From JAZDJJ01 sp043804035 (lineage in GTDB: Bacteria > Bacteroidota > Bacteroidia > Palsa-948), in assembly GCA_043804035.1 (NCBI GenBank), contig JAZDJJ010000161.1:1-11951 (forward strand): DNA of 11,951 nt, in the 5' to 3' direction. Position numbers and translations under genes: made by a program. Positions 5,912-11,951 of this stretch are shown piece after piece. How positions within the stretch are numbered: the stretch's first letter is position 1; the number at the start of each line of letters is the position of its first letter. The notes beneath the pieces are model-generated. The model was given only the letters and a program-made list of their open reading frames with translations. It searched no databases and was not told the DNA's origin.

Positions 5912-7084
5912 ATGTCACACACAGAAACATTTTCAGAACCGAGTATAGAATTTTTGCTGAGCGAAAACCAGCAAATGATTGCAGAAATGATCCGCAAGTT
6001 TGGCGAAGAACATATTAAGCCATACATGATGGATTGGGATGAATCCCAGAAATTTCCAATTGACCTTTTTAAAAAAATGGGAGAGTTGGGACTAATGGGA
6101 GTGCTTGTCCCCGTTGAATATGGCGGAGCCGGCTTCGGATATTTAGAATATGTAACTGTAGTTTCGGAGTTGGGAAAAATTGATGGTTCTATCGGATTGT
6201 CTGTGGCGGCACATAATTCGCTTTGCACTAATCATATTCTGATGTTCGGTAATGAAGAGCAGAAGAAAAAATATCTCACAAAACTTGCAACAGGTGAATG
6301 GATTGGTGCATGGGGACTTACTGAAGTAAACACCGGCTCCGATGCAGGCAATATGCTCACTACTGCTGTAAAGGATGGTGATTACTTTGTCATCAACGGT
6401 TCAAAAATTTTTATCACGCACGGTACATCAGGAAATGTAGTAGTTGTTATTGTCCGCACAGGAGAAAAAAGAGATTCTCATGGAATGACAGCATTCATCA
6501 TTGAGAAAGAAACAAAAGGATTTAAAGGAGGAAGAAAAGAAAACAAACTCGGCATGCGTGCTTCTGAAACTACCGAACTTATTTTTGATAATTGCCGCGT
6601 GCATAAAAGTCAGATGCTTGGTAAAGAAGGAGAAGGATTCATTCAATCAATGAAAGTATTGGATGGCGGAAGAATTTCTATTGCTTCGTTGGCATTGGGA
6701 ATTGCGAAAGGTGCGTTTGAAGCATCGGTAAAATATTCCAAAGAACGTCAGCAATTCGGTAAACCGATTTCAGAATTTCAAGCAATATCTTTTAAACTTG
6801 CTGATATGGCAACGCAGATTGAAGCAGCTGAACTTCTTATTTTTCAGGCGGCAGATAAAAAAAACAGTGGAGAAAATATTATTAAACTTTCTGCAATGTC
6901 AAAATATTACGCTTCAGAAATTGCTGTGAAAATTGCTAACGAAGCTGTGCAGATTTTTGGCGGATATGGCTATACAAAAGATTTTTTGGTTGAAAAATAT
7001 TACCGCGATGCAAAACTCTGCACTATCGGCGAAGGCACTTCTGAAATTCAGAAAATGGTTATTGCAAAAGAGATTCTGAAATAA
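5912..7084 (+). CDS. Acyl-CoA dehydrogenase (short/medium-chain type)
   Basis: A 390-residue FAD-dependent flavoenzyme, standard family length, catalysing alpha,beta-dehydrogenation of an acyl-CoA and passing electrons to electron-transfer flavoprotein. The N-terminal helical domain covers about 15-130. The middle beta domain (about 133-228) has the flavin/substrate motif GAWGLTEVNTGSDAGNM (132-148). The C-terminal helical domain (about 240-390) has RQQFGKPI (279-286), the FAD-contacting QIFGGYGYTKDF (347-358) and IGEGTSEIQ (372-380). E374 occupies the position of the catalytic base of butyryl/medium-chain enzymes. The start at MSHTETF is the first ATG of the frame and fits the family's N-terminus. 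Chain length and pathway (beta-oxidation, branched amino acids or butyryl-CoA metabolism) cannot be told from the sequence. No ETF or thiolase gene is adjacent. Confidence 0.95.
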   Translation: MSHTETFSEPSIEFLLSENQQMIAEMIRKFGEEHIKPYMMDWDESQKFPIDLFKKMGELGLMGVLVPVEYGGAGFGYLEYVTVVSELGKIDGSIGLSVAAHNSLCTNHILMFGNEEQKKKYLTKLATGEWIGAWGLTEVNTGSDAGNMLTTAVKDGDYFVINGSKIFITHGTSGNVVVVIVRTGEKRDSHGMTAFIIEKETKGFKGGRKENKLGMRASETTELIFDNCRVHKSQMLGKEGEGFIQSMKVLDGGRISIASLALGIAKGAFEASVKYSKERQQFGKPISEFQAISFKLADMATQIEAAELLIFQAADKKNSGENIIKLSAMSKYYASEIAVKIANEAVQIFGGYGYTKDFLVEKYYRDAKLCTIGEGTSEIQKMVIAKEILK

Positions 7085-7132
7085 TGTTTGATAGAGGGTT
7101 TGTTGAAATAATCCAGTCATGAAATTTTAAAA

Positions 7133-7164
7133 TTGTGTGATAAAATAAAATTTGTATATCTTTG
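7133..7164 (+). promoter_or_regulatory. Bacteroidetes promoter (-33 TTG, -7 TATCTTTG) of the small lipoprotein
   Basis: TTG at 7133-7135 and TATCTTTG at 7157-7164 are separated by 21 nt, within the usual spacing for the Bacteroidetes primary sigma factor. Start would be near 7171, giving a leader of about 32 nt before the ATG at 7203. This is the best complete promoter in the window. Confidence 0.7.
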
Positions 7165-7202
7165 CCTCGTTTTTAATTTTAAACTTAAATACTTAATAAC
7201 AA

Positions 7203-7403
7203 ATGAAAAAAAATCTTTTTCTCGTTGCCGGCTTTGCCGTTGCCTTTTTAATTTCTTGCGGACCTTCTGCTGAAGAACAGAAAGCTGCTGAAGAACAGAA
7301 ACAAAAAACCGAGGACTCTCTTGCTGCTGTTCTGCTTCAACAAGCCGATTCTACCATTCATCCAATGGATACGATAGCGGTTGCTGACACTACTAGGAAG
7401 TAA
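7203..7403 (+). CDS. Small predicted lipoprotein, function unknown
   Basis: A 66-residue protein with a type II signal peptide: MKKN, a hydrophobic core, and the lipobox LISC with the lipidated Cys at residue 19. The mature part is only 48 residues, rich in Glu, Lys, Gln and Ala (AEEQKAAEEQKQK at 23-35, with AEEQK and AEEQK-type heptad spacing), so a short coiled coil is likely. It ends in DTIAVADTTRK. I recognise no named family; tiny Cys-anchored Glu/Lys-rich proteins of this kind are common in Bacteroidetes. It has its own promoter at 7133-7164 and a strong hairpin terminator 100 nt downstream, so it is probably monocistronic and may be well expressed. An AEE just after the Cys could affect surface export, which is a guess. 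Confidence 0.8.
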   Translation: MKKNLFLVAGFAVAFLISCGPSAEEQKAAEEQKQKTEDSLAAVLLQQADSTIHPMDTIAVADTTRK

Positions 7404-7503
7404 TTTGTCAGATTGCTTTTGTTTTTTGAATTCTACCACTAATTGTGTGAAAACATGATTTGATAATTATTGTATTCAAAAAGAAAAGGACTGTAGATTA
7501 ATG

Positions 7504-7533
7504 AAATACCCCGTAGCAATCTACGGGGTATTT
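7504..7533. terminator. Bidirectional hairpin terminator between convergent genes
   Basis: AAATACCCCGTAG (7504-7516) and CTACGGGGTATTT (7521-7533) form a perfect 13-bp stem with a CAAT loop, flanked by A on the left and TTTGTGTTT on the right. It can end the lipoprotein transcript (+) and also the S41 protease transcript (-), although the latter would carry about a 235-nt 3' tail. Confidence 0.85.
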
Positions 7534-7716
7534 GTGTTTACTTCGCAAACAGGCATATACATCATTGGACAAACTATTGAAAATTCAAGAGATAAAATTA
7601 AGTGCGGAAGGATATTGAAAATGTTTGTTCCACTTAAGCGAAAACAATTTGATGGGTTGTTTAAAAAAGAGCAGATGAACCAAAATATCTTAAGCATTTC
7701 AACCTTGATGTTCAAC
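7528..7716 (+). pseudogene. Possible remnant of a GIY-YIG endonuclease-like gene
   Basis: The plus-strand frame running out of the terminator hairpin reads VFVFTSQTGIYIIGQTIENS, then RDKIKCGRILK. SQTGIYIIGQT resembles the strand and turn SxTGxYYIGQT at the start of small GIY-YIG nucleases, and ENSRDKIKCGR loosely fits the following (LExRLxxHNxGR) helix. The conserved His/Asn and the later RPWKL-type motif are missing, and no other frame restores them. The apparent start codon (7501) sits in the terminator arm, so this is not an intact gene. Chance resemblance is quite possible. Confidence 0.25.
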
Positions 7717-7767
7717 TGAAAAATCTGAGGTTACTACTTTTTCTTCATACAATTAGCGATAGAACTT

Positions 7768-9372
7768 TTACATTGCAGACGAGTCAATTAACTCTGTTGC
7801 ACGTATTATGATTTTGTCTTTTTCGTTAAGAATAAAATAGAAGCCATCATTTCCCCAAATGTGCCGTGCGATGGTTGCTTTAAGTAGTGTTTTTATCAAA
7901 TCACAAGAAGCAGTTATTTCGTTTTTACGGGAAAGAATATTATTTTTTTCTGCAACACGAATAAAATCGTTAAATAGTTTTCCGCTAATAAAAAAATATT
8001 TTTGAAATTTTTGAATATCCATTGCTGCTAATTGTTTTCTATGCTTATCGGCATAATCAAAACCGAACTGGTTAATGAGTCCTTTTATAAAAAGTTCAGT
8101 GAGATAAGATGTTCTACCTATAGTATCCATCGGTACAAAAACATCGGGCATGATGCCACCACCACCATAAACAATTTTTCCTTTTGATGTAATATATTTT
8201 AGAGAATCTGAAAAATGAATACTATCGGCATGCTGAAGTTCTCCACTTTGAAAGCGATTGTATTCTTCGCTGTAATATACTTCCAGTCCTTTGTCGTATG
8301 GTTTTTGAATGCATCGTCCTGTTGGTGTGTAATAGCGAGCAATCGTGAGGCGGATGGCAGAACTATCGGGAAACAAGATTTCTCGTTGAACCAATCCTTT
8401 TCCGAACGAACGTCGTCCGATTATCAGTCCGCGATCATTATCTTGAATTGCCCCGGCAACAATCTCACTTGCAGAAGCAGACCCTTCATCAATCAACACA
8501 ATTAGTTTTACATTGGTAAGAATTCCTTTATCAGTTGCATAGATGCTTTCGCGAGGATGCGATTTTCCCTGTGTGTAAACAATAGATTTTCCTTTTTCTA
8601 AAAACTCATCCGAAATTTTTATTGCTATATGCAATAATCCTCCTGAATTTCCCCGCAGGTCCAGGATAAGATTTTTCATTCCGTTTTTAAGGAGTTTTTG
8701 TGATTTGATAACAAACTCATCATAAGTGATTTCTGCAAAGCGGCTAATTTTTATATATCCTGTGTTTTTGTTCAGCAGGTAACCAACATCCACGCTGTAG
8801 ATAGGAATTTTTCCGCGAGTGATAGTGTAGGTAATTAATCTTTTTCTTTTGCCCCGCATGATGCTCACATTAACTTTTGTTCCGCCTTTGCCACGAAGTT
8901 TTCCTATCACATCCTGATTCTTAATTTTTATTCCTGCAGCATTTTTGTTATCAATTTTTATAATCTTATCTCCTGCCTGAATACCAAGCAACTCGGATGG
9001 ACCTCCTGCAATAGCAGAGATAACACGAATAGTATCTCGCAAAATATTAAATTCTATTCCAACGCCTTCAAAACTTCCCTGCAAGGGCTCGTTCAACTCT
9101 TTAACTTCTTTTACGGTGAGATAGGCAGAATGCGGATCAAGATTTTGTAATAAATCCTGAATTGCTTTTTCAAGCAGTTCATTTTTTTTCACCGAGTCCA
9201 CATATTCTTCTTCAATAAAATTAAGTATGTTATTTATTTTATCAGAAGATTTAGCAGAGCGAAGAAAGACAATCTTAGAGTCAGAAAAATCAAGTTTTAT
9301 CCCGATAAAAATTCCGGCAACAAGCAAAAATGCAGAAAAAAGAAAAAGAAAAATTTTGGATTGATTGTTCAT
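7768..9372 (-). CDS. ctpA: S41-family C-terminal processing protease (CtpA/Prc type), membrane anchored
   Basis: A 534-residue serine protease with a single N-terminal membrane anchor (residues about 7-25) and the rest in the periplasm. A helical region containing NLDPHSAYL (77-85) is followed by a PDZ domain at about 98-180 (GSFEGVGIEF, GIQAGDKIIKIDN). The S41 catalytic core follows at about 195-360: DLRGNSGG (238-245), GSASASEI (297-304) with nucleophile S300, and SFGKGLVQ (322-329) with general base K325. The Ser-Lys spacing of 25 equals that of E. coli Prc. GGGGIMPD (403-410) is also typical. The C-terminal extension of about 120 residues is usual for Bacteroidetes members. It trims or degrades periplasmic proteins, recognising C-terminal tails through the PDZ domain. 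It starts 6 nt after the dCMP deaminase stop, implying cotranscription. No Shine-Dalgarno is seen before its ATG. Confidence 0.95.
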   Translation of the reverse strand: MNNQSKIFLFLFSAFLLVAGIFIGIKLDFSDSKIVFLRSAKSSDKINNILNFIEEEYVDSVKKNELLEKAIQDLLQNLDPHSAYLTVKEVKELNEPLQGSFEGVGIEFNILRDTIRVISAIAGGPSELLGIQAGDKIIKIDNKNAAGIKIKNQDVIGKLRGKGGTKVNVSIMRGKRKRLITYTITRGKIPIYSVDVGYLLNKNTGYIKISRFAEITYDEFVIKSQKLLKNGMKNLILDLRGNSGGLLHIAIKISDEFLEKGKSIVYTQGKSHPRESIYATDKGILTNVKLIVLIDEGSASASEIVAGAIQDNDRGLIIGRRSFGKGLVQREILFPDSSAIRLTIARYYTPTGRCIQKPYDKGLEVYYSEEYNRFQSGELQHADSIHFSDSLKYITSKGKIVYGGGGIMPDVFVPMDTIGRTSYLTELFIKGLINQFGFDYADKHRKQLAAMDIQKFQKYFFISGKLFNDFIRVAEKNNILSRKNEITASCDLIKTLLKATIARHIWGNDGFYFILNEKDKIIIRATELIDSSAM

Positions 9373-9378
9373 GAAATA

Positions 9379-9840
9379 TCAACTTTTGCTTTTTGAATAT
9401 TGTACCACCTGCACTCCGAATCGCTGAAGAAAATCTAATCCCTCCTCGGTGGGCAATCCTTTGTAGTGTGCATAACTATTAAGGTAAATAACTTTTTTAA
9501 TTCCTGAAACATAGATAATGCGTGCGCAGGAAAGACAAGGTGCGAAAGTTACATATAGCGTACATCCTTCTATTTGCACATTATTTTTGGCAGCATACAA
9601 GATAGCATTTTGTTCGGCATGGAGAGCAAGCGAGCAACCGCCTCCGCTGTCGCGAGGGCAACCTTTATCGGGCCATTCTTCATCGCAGTTGTGAGTGCCA
9701 GCAGGCGGACCGTTATATCCCAGAGAAACTATGCGAGTATCTTTTGTAAGTACAGAGCCAACTTTAATTTTAACACAATGAGAACGAGCAGCAAGAGTTT
9801 CTGCCAGATTCATATAAATGTCGTCAAAACTTTGTCGCAT
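9379..9840 (-). CDS. dCMP/cytidine deaminase-family protein (ComEB-like deoxycytidylate deaminase)
   Basis: A 153-residue cytoplasmic zinc deaminase. The catalytic HAE is in LHAEQNAI (H74, with E76 as the proton shuttle), and the other two zinc ligands are in PCLSCA (C102, C105). The insert GYNGPPAGTHNCDEEWPDKG (41-60), followed by CPRDSGGGCS, carries extra Cys/His typical of deoxycytidylate deaminases, which make dUMP for thymidylate synthesis from dCMP. This insert and the length separate it from tRNA adenosine deaminase (TadA) and cytidine deaminase (Cdd). ComEB of competence operons is the same family, but no competence gene is near. It is the third gene of the korB-korC-deaminase-protease run, 34 nt after korC and 6 nt before the protease start. 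Confidence 0.92.
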   Translation of the reverse strand: MRQSFDDIYMNLAETLAARSHCVKIKVGSVLTKDTRIVSLGYNGPPAGTHNCDEEWPDKGCPRDSGGGCSLALHAEQNAILYAAKNNVQIEGCTLYVTFAPCLSCARIIYVSGIKKVIYLNSYAHYKGLPTEEGLDFLQRFGVQVVQYSKSKS

Positions 9841-9874
9841 TAGTTCAGATTTTTTTGTGATTGTTTTTATGTTT

Positions 9875-10414
9875 TCACTGAAGATTTATTCCGTAATCAT
9901 ATCCTTTGATAAAAGCACGTAAATTCAATTCTTCTGTTCCTTTTGGAATAGAATCTAATAATGCTTTTTCTACAGAATCTGATTTTAATATTTTAGTTAT
10001 AGCAGTAAAAAATCCTACCATCACAATATTCAATACCATTTTTTTTCCGATTTCCTCAGCGAATTTTGTTGCAGGAATTTTGTAATGTTTTATACCATTC
10101 GGTAATTTTTCTATTTTGACAAGGTCTTCTTCTGTAATTAAAATTCCGTCAGATGTTAATTCAGGTAAAAATTTATTATATGCACTTTGACTCATTACTA
10201 CAAGCATATTTGGTACTTTAATGTACGGATAAGTAATGGGCATATCACTTATAAGTATTTGTGCGCTGCAAGCACTTCCTCTTGCTTCGGGTCCAAAACT
10301 TTGAATAAGTGTTGCATATTTATTATCATAAATACTTGCGGCTTTGCCTAATATAATACCTGAAAGGATAACGCCCTGTCCGCCAAGTCCTCCAATTTTT
10401 ATTTCGTTTTTCAT
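9875..10414 (-). CDS. korC: 2-oxoacid:ferredoxin oxidoreductase gamma subunit (KorC)
   Basis: The gamma subunit of a four-gene type 2-oxoacid:ferredoxin oxidoreductase, which oxidatively decarboxylates or reductively carboxylates 2-oxoacids with CoA and ferredoxin. With this start it has 179 residues. It shows the gamma-family signature GGLGGQGVILSG near the N-terminus and SFGPEARGSACSAQILISD about 35 residues later. I chose the ATG at 10414 (MKNEIKIGG) because it lies 4 nt after the korB stop, places the GGLGGQG motif at the usual distance, and has GGAG 9 nt upstream. Upstream in-frame ATGs at 10429 and 10447 would overlap korB by 11 or 29 nt and add non-conserved residues. No iron-sulfur motifs, as expected for gamma. 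Confidence 0.92.
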   Translation of the reverse strand: MKNEIKIGGLGGQGVILSGIILGKAASIYDNKYATLIQSFGPEARGSACSAQILISDMPITYPYIKVPNMLVVMSQSAYNKFLPELTSDGILITEEDLVKIEKLPNGIKHYKIPATKFAEEIGKKMVLNIVMVGFFTAITKILKSDSVEKALLDSIPKGTEELNLRAFIKGYDYGINLQ

Positions 10415-10418
10415 ATAC

Positions 10419-11264
10419 TTATTCTCCATAATTAATATATTTATCACCGAATAATTTTTTAAAATGCGAATTCATTGCTTCAAGATAAGATGGTTTTTTT
10501 CTGTCAACAAATTTGCCTACAATAATTTCTCCTTTGAAAGTTAATCCTACTTGTTTGGTATCTATTCCTTCTTTTATTACACTTTTTTCTTTGTAATATT
10601 TCATTTCATCAATACTATCACCAAGTTTATTTCTACGGAGATAAAGAGTTGGGCAAGGAGAGATAATTTCAATAAATGAAAATCCTTTTTTTTGAAATGC
10701 TTCTTTCATTGAACGAGTAATCTGACGAACATGATATGTTGTCCATCGTGCTACATAAACAGCACCACTGCAATCGGCAAGAAACGGAAGATTAAAAGGT
10801 TGTTCATAATTTCCATACGGCGAAGTGGTATTTATATTTCCAACATGAGATGTCGGTGTCATTTGTCCGCCAGTCATACCATAAGTAAAATTATTTACAC
10901 AAATAACAGTCATATCCATATTTCTTCTTGCAGCGTGTATAAAATGATTTCCGCCTATTGCAATAAGGTCTCCATCGCCTGAATAAACAATAACTTTAAG
11001 AGAAGGATCGGCAAGTTTAAGCCCTGTTGCATAAGGAATGGCTCTTCCATGCGTTGTATGAAACGAATCAAGATTTACATATCCTGCTACTCTTCCTGTA
11101 CATCCTATACCTGATACTACAACGGTTTTTTGTAAGTCAATATTACTTTCAAGAAGTGATCTTGTAAAGCAATTGACAGTTGTGCCGATACCACATCCGG
11201 GGCACCATATATGTGGTAATCTGTCTTGTCTTAAAAATTGGTCTACTGGATTTTCAAGTATCAT
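10419..11264 (-). CDS. korB: 2-oxoacid (2-oxoglutarate):ferredoxin oxidoreductase beta subunit (KorB)
   Basis: A 281-residue TPP-binding subunit. WCPGCGIGTT (20-29) supplies C21 and C24, and GIGCTGR (52-58) supplies C55. With a later cysteine (C204 in SPCPT is a candidate) these could ligate the 4Fe-4S cluster near TPP. The Mg-TPP motif is SGDGDLIAIGG (95-105) to VNN (123-125). GRAIPYATGLKLA (73-85) is conserved in KorB-type subunits. The usual 2-oxoglutarate assignment is from overall family resemblance; pyruvate or branched 2-oxoacids are less likely but not excluded. Upstream GGAG sits 9 nt before the ATG, an unusually clear Shine-Dalgarno for this genome. korC follows directly. No alpha subunit (korA) or ferredoxin subunit (korD) is found in the 687 nt upstream, which is unusual for this family. 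Confidence 0.93.
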   Translation of the reverse strand: MILENPVDQFLRQDRLPHIWCPGCGIGTTVNCFTRSLLESNIDLQKTVVVSGIGCTGRVAGYVNLDSFHTTHGRAIPYATGLKLADPSLKVIVYSGDGDLIAIGGNHFIHAARRNMDMTVICVNNFTYGMTGGQMTPTSHVGNINTTSPYGNYEQPFNLPFLADCSGAVYVARWTTYHVRQITRSMKEAFQKKGFSFIEIISPCPTLYLRRNKLGDSIDEMKYYKEKSVIKEGIDTKQVGLTFKGEIIVGKFVDRKKPSYLEAMNSHFKKLFGDKYINYGE

Positions 11265-11360
11265 TTTGTTGTCTCCTGATTTTATTACGATTTTAAAATT
11301 TAATAATTCGGTTCAACTAATCGGAATTTATTTATTTGGTGAATTCAAATAATAAATACA

Positions 11361-11508
11361 ATTTTTGGCATTGTTAATTTGGTATAGATTTTTAGATTGC
11401 TTTGGTCGTTCCTCCCGTCGCAATGACGTTTAAATTGAGCGTCATTGCGAACCATGAGGAACGAAATGGGAAGCAATCCCTATACTTATTTAACAATACC
11501 CAATTTTT
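11361..11508. repeat. Palindromic repeat of the CATTGCGA family
   Basis: Outer arms 11361-11387 (ends TTGGTATAG) and 11480-11508 (starts CTATACTTATTT) are imperfect inverted copies. Inner arms AGATTGCTTTGGTCGTTCC...CGCAATGACG (11394-11428) and CGTCATTGCGA...GGAAGCAATCC (11440-11479) pair around an 11-nt loop. Same core as 1-140 but unrelated outer ends. It lies about 97 nt upstream of the korB start. Confidence 0.75.
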
Positions 11509-11517
11509 TAATTAGGC

Positions 11518-11543
11518 AAACTTACATGAAATTTTCAATTACA
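11518..11543 (+). repeat. Dispersed repeat, first segment (matches 5595-5620)
   Basis: Direct repeat of 5595-5620 with one mismatch, starting AAACTTACATGAAATTTT. Its second segment is at 11680-11707. Confidence 0.6.
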
Positions 11544-11545
11544 CA

Positions 11546-11650
11546 TATTTCGGCAATATTTCGGCAAGCTCAATGTCCGAAGCTCAATACAAGTATTTTC
11601 GGCATTTCGGCAAGCTCAATGTCCGAAGCTCAAATACCAATATTTCGGCA
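11546..11650 (+). repeat. Tandem-type repeat block: ATTTCGGCA units and a perfect 29-bp direct repeat
   Basis: 11559-11587 and 11605-11633 are identical over 29 bases (each starts TTTCGGCAAGCTCAATG and ends CCGAAGCTCAA), with a period of 46. Each copy contains TTCGG...CCGAA as an inverted pair and AGCTCAA twice. Variants of TATTTCGGCA recur at about 11546, 11556, 11593, 11602 and 11640. It fills the space between the two halves of the dispersed repeat (11518-11543 and 11680-11707). Only two full copies exist, with no spacers of constant length, so it is not CRISPR. Confidence 0.75.
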
Positions 11651-11679
11651 AAGATCAATTACCAAGATCAATACGAGAA

Positions 11680-11707
11680 CGGGATAAAAATCAAAAAGGA
11701 TTTATAG
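11680..11707 (+). repeat. Dispersed repeat, second segment (matches 5743-5770)
   Basis: 26 of 28 positions agree with 5743-5770, same orientation. It is the tail of the repeat whose head is at 11518-11543. Confidence 0.6.
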
Positions 11708-11770
11708 GAGAAATTTAATGGTTGAGGTTAGTATGAAAGTGGAATACAAAAGTTGATTAATTTTATTTAT

Positions 11771-11951
11771 AGGACTTACGCACTGATGTCATTGCATAGG
11801 AGAAATGATAGAAGCAATCTATTTTTTCATGTAGAAATGAAGATTGCTTCCTGCTTCGTGCCTCGCAGTCGCAATGACGATACGGATCTGCCTGTGCCGA
11901 CTTGTCTGCGTGCGGACGCACAGGCAGAACACGGCAGACAGGTTTGCGTAA
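11771..11951. repeat. MITE-like element with AGGACTTACGCA end, running off the window edge
   Basis: Begins AGGACTTACGCA (11771-11782) and ends TTTGCGTAA at the window edge, so its two ends are inverted copies of each other, and the element is nearly complete at about 181-187 bp. The inner palindrome GTCATTGCA...GAAGCAATCT (11788-11820) pairs with AGATTGCTTC...GCAATGAC (11841-11879). The right third holds the GC-rich hairpin CTGCCTGTGC (11888-11897) / GCACAGGCAG (11918-11927). Positions 11882-11951 are the perfect reverse complement of 5627-5696. No open frame. Confidence 0.8.

Noticed and set aside
7501..7719. 72-codon frame as an intact gene
   Set aside because: Its start codon lies beside the arm of a strong terminator hairpin, it has no promoter or ribosome site, and the peptide has no complete domain. 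Kept only as a doubtful remnant.
10415..10447. Upstream start codons for korC
   Set aside because: They would extend the protein by 5 or 11 non-conserved residues overlapping korB; the ATG at 10414 has a better ribosome site and the family-typical N-terminus.
11546..11650. Possible CRISPR array
   Set aside because: Only two full 29-bp copies, no regular unique spacers and no cas genes; the short units are degenerate tandem repeats.
11445..11687. 80-codon plus-strand open frame
   Set aside because: It lies wholly within repeat DNA (palindrome arm, dispersed repeat and TTTCGGCA tandem block), and its peptide simply reflects the repeated units.

Overview
The window looks like a chromosomal segment of an AT-rich member of the Bacteroidetes, probably one with anaerobic metabolism. 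Four lines of sequence evidence point there. There is an outer-membrane TonB-dependent receptor with an N-terminal carboxypeptidase-regulatory-like domain. Four promoters carry the Bacteroidetes -7 box (TAnnTTTG; all four read TATCTTTG). Most genes lack a clear Shine-Dalgarno sequence. Two subunits of a ferredoxin-dependent 2-oxoacid oxidoreductase are present. I see no rRNA, CRISPR array or complete insertion sequence.

Layout. 1-305 is non-coding: a MITE-like palindromic repeat (1-140), then decayed low-complexity repeats. 306-1262 (+) encodes a PiT-superfamily anion permease resembling the CysP sulfate permease. 1391-3691 (+) encodes a 766-residue TonB-dependent receptor. 3692-4456 is a 765-bp intergenic region holding a degenerate hairpin repeat, a 50-codon reading frame (-) that looks like the front end of a transposase, a perfect palindrome over its promoter, and a perfect 25-bp direct repeat. 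4457-4528 (-) is an initiator tRNA-Met with its own promoter and a strong terminator. 4585-5526 (-) encodes a succinylglutamate desuccinylase/aspartoacylase-family zinc hydrolase. 5527-5911 is a divergent intergenic region containing a repeat. 5912-7084 (+) encodes an acyl-CoA dehydrogenase and 7203-7403 (+) a tiny lipoprotein, followed by a 13-bp perfect hairpin terminator. From 11264 down to 7768 on the minus strand runs a compact run, korB-korC-dCMP deaminase-S41 protease, with gaps of 4, 34 and 6 nt. It is probably one transcription unit. 11265-11951 contains only repeats.

Functional reading. KorB/KorC are the TPP-binding and gamma subunits of a 2-oxoacid (likely 2-oxoglutarate):ferredoxin oxidoreductase. 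The alpha subunit that normally precedes korB is not in the window; its usual place is taken by about 690 bp of repeats. The dCMP deaminase (dTMP supply) and the S41 processing protease have no evident metabolic link to KOR and seem to be joined to it only by transcription. Acyl-CoA dehydrogenase fits fatty-acid or amino-acid degradation. The permease and the TonB receptor belong to inorganic ion and metal/cofactor uptake.

The most distinctive content is the repeats. Four imperfect palindromes share the core CGTCATTGCGA...GAAGCAATCT (1-140, about 5697-5730, 11361-11508, 11771-11951), with different outer ends. Two are linked by a perfect 70-bp inverted repeat (5627-5696 versus 11882-11951) that brackets a 6.2-kb gene block. 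A short motif, (A)GGACTTACGCA or AGAACTTACGCA, recurs at repeat ends and also flanks the TonB receptor gene in inverted orientation. I do not see a convincing new enzymatic or defence system. The unusual content is non-coding.
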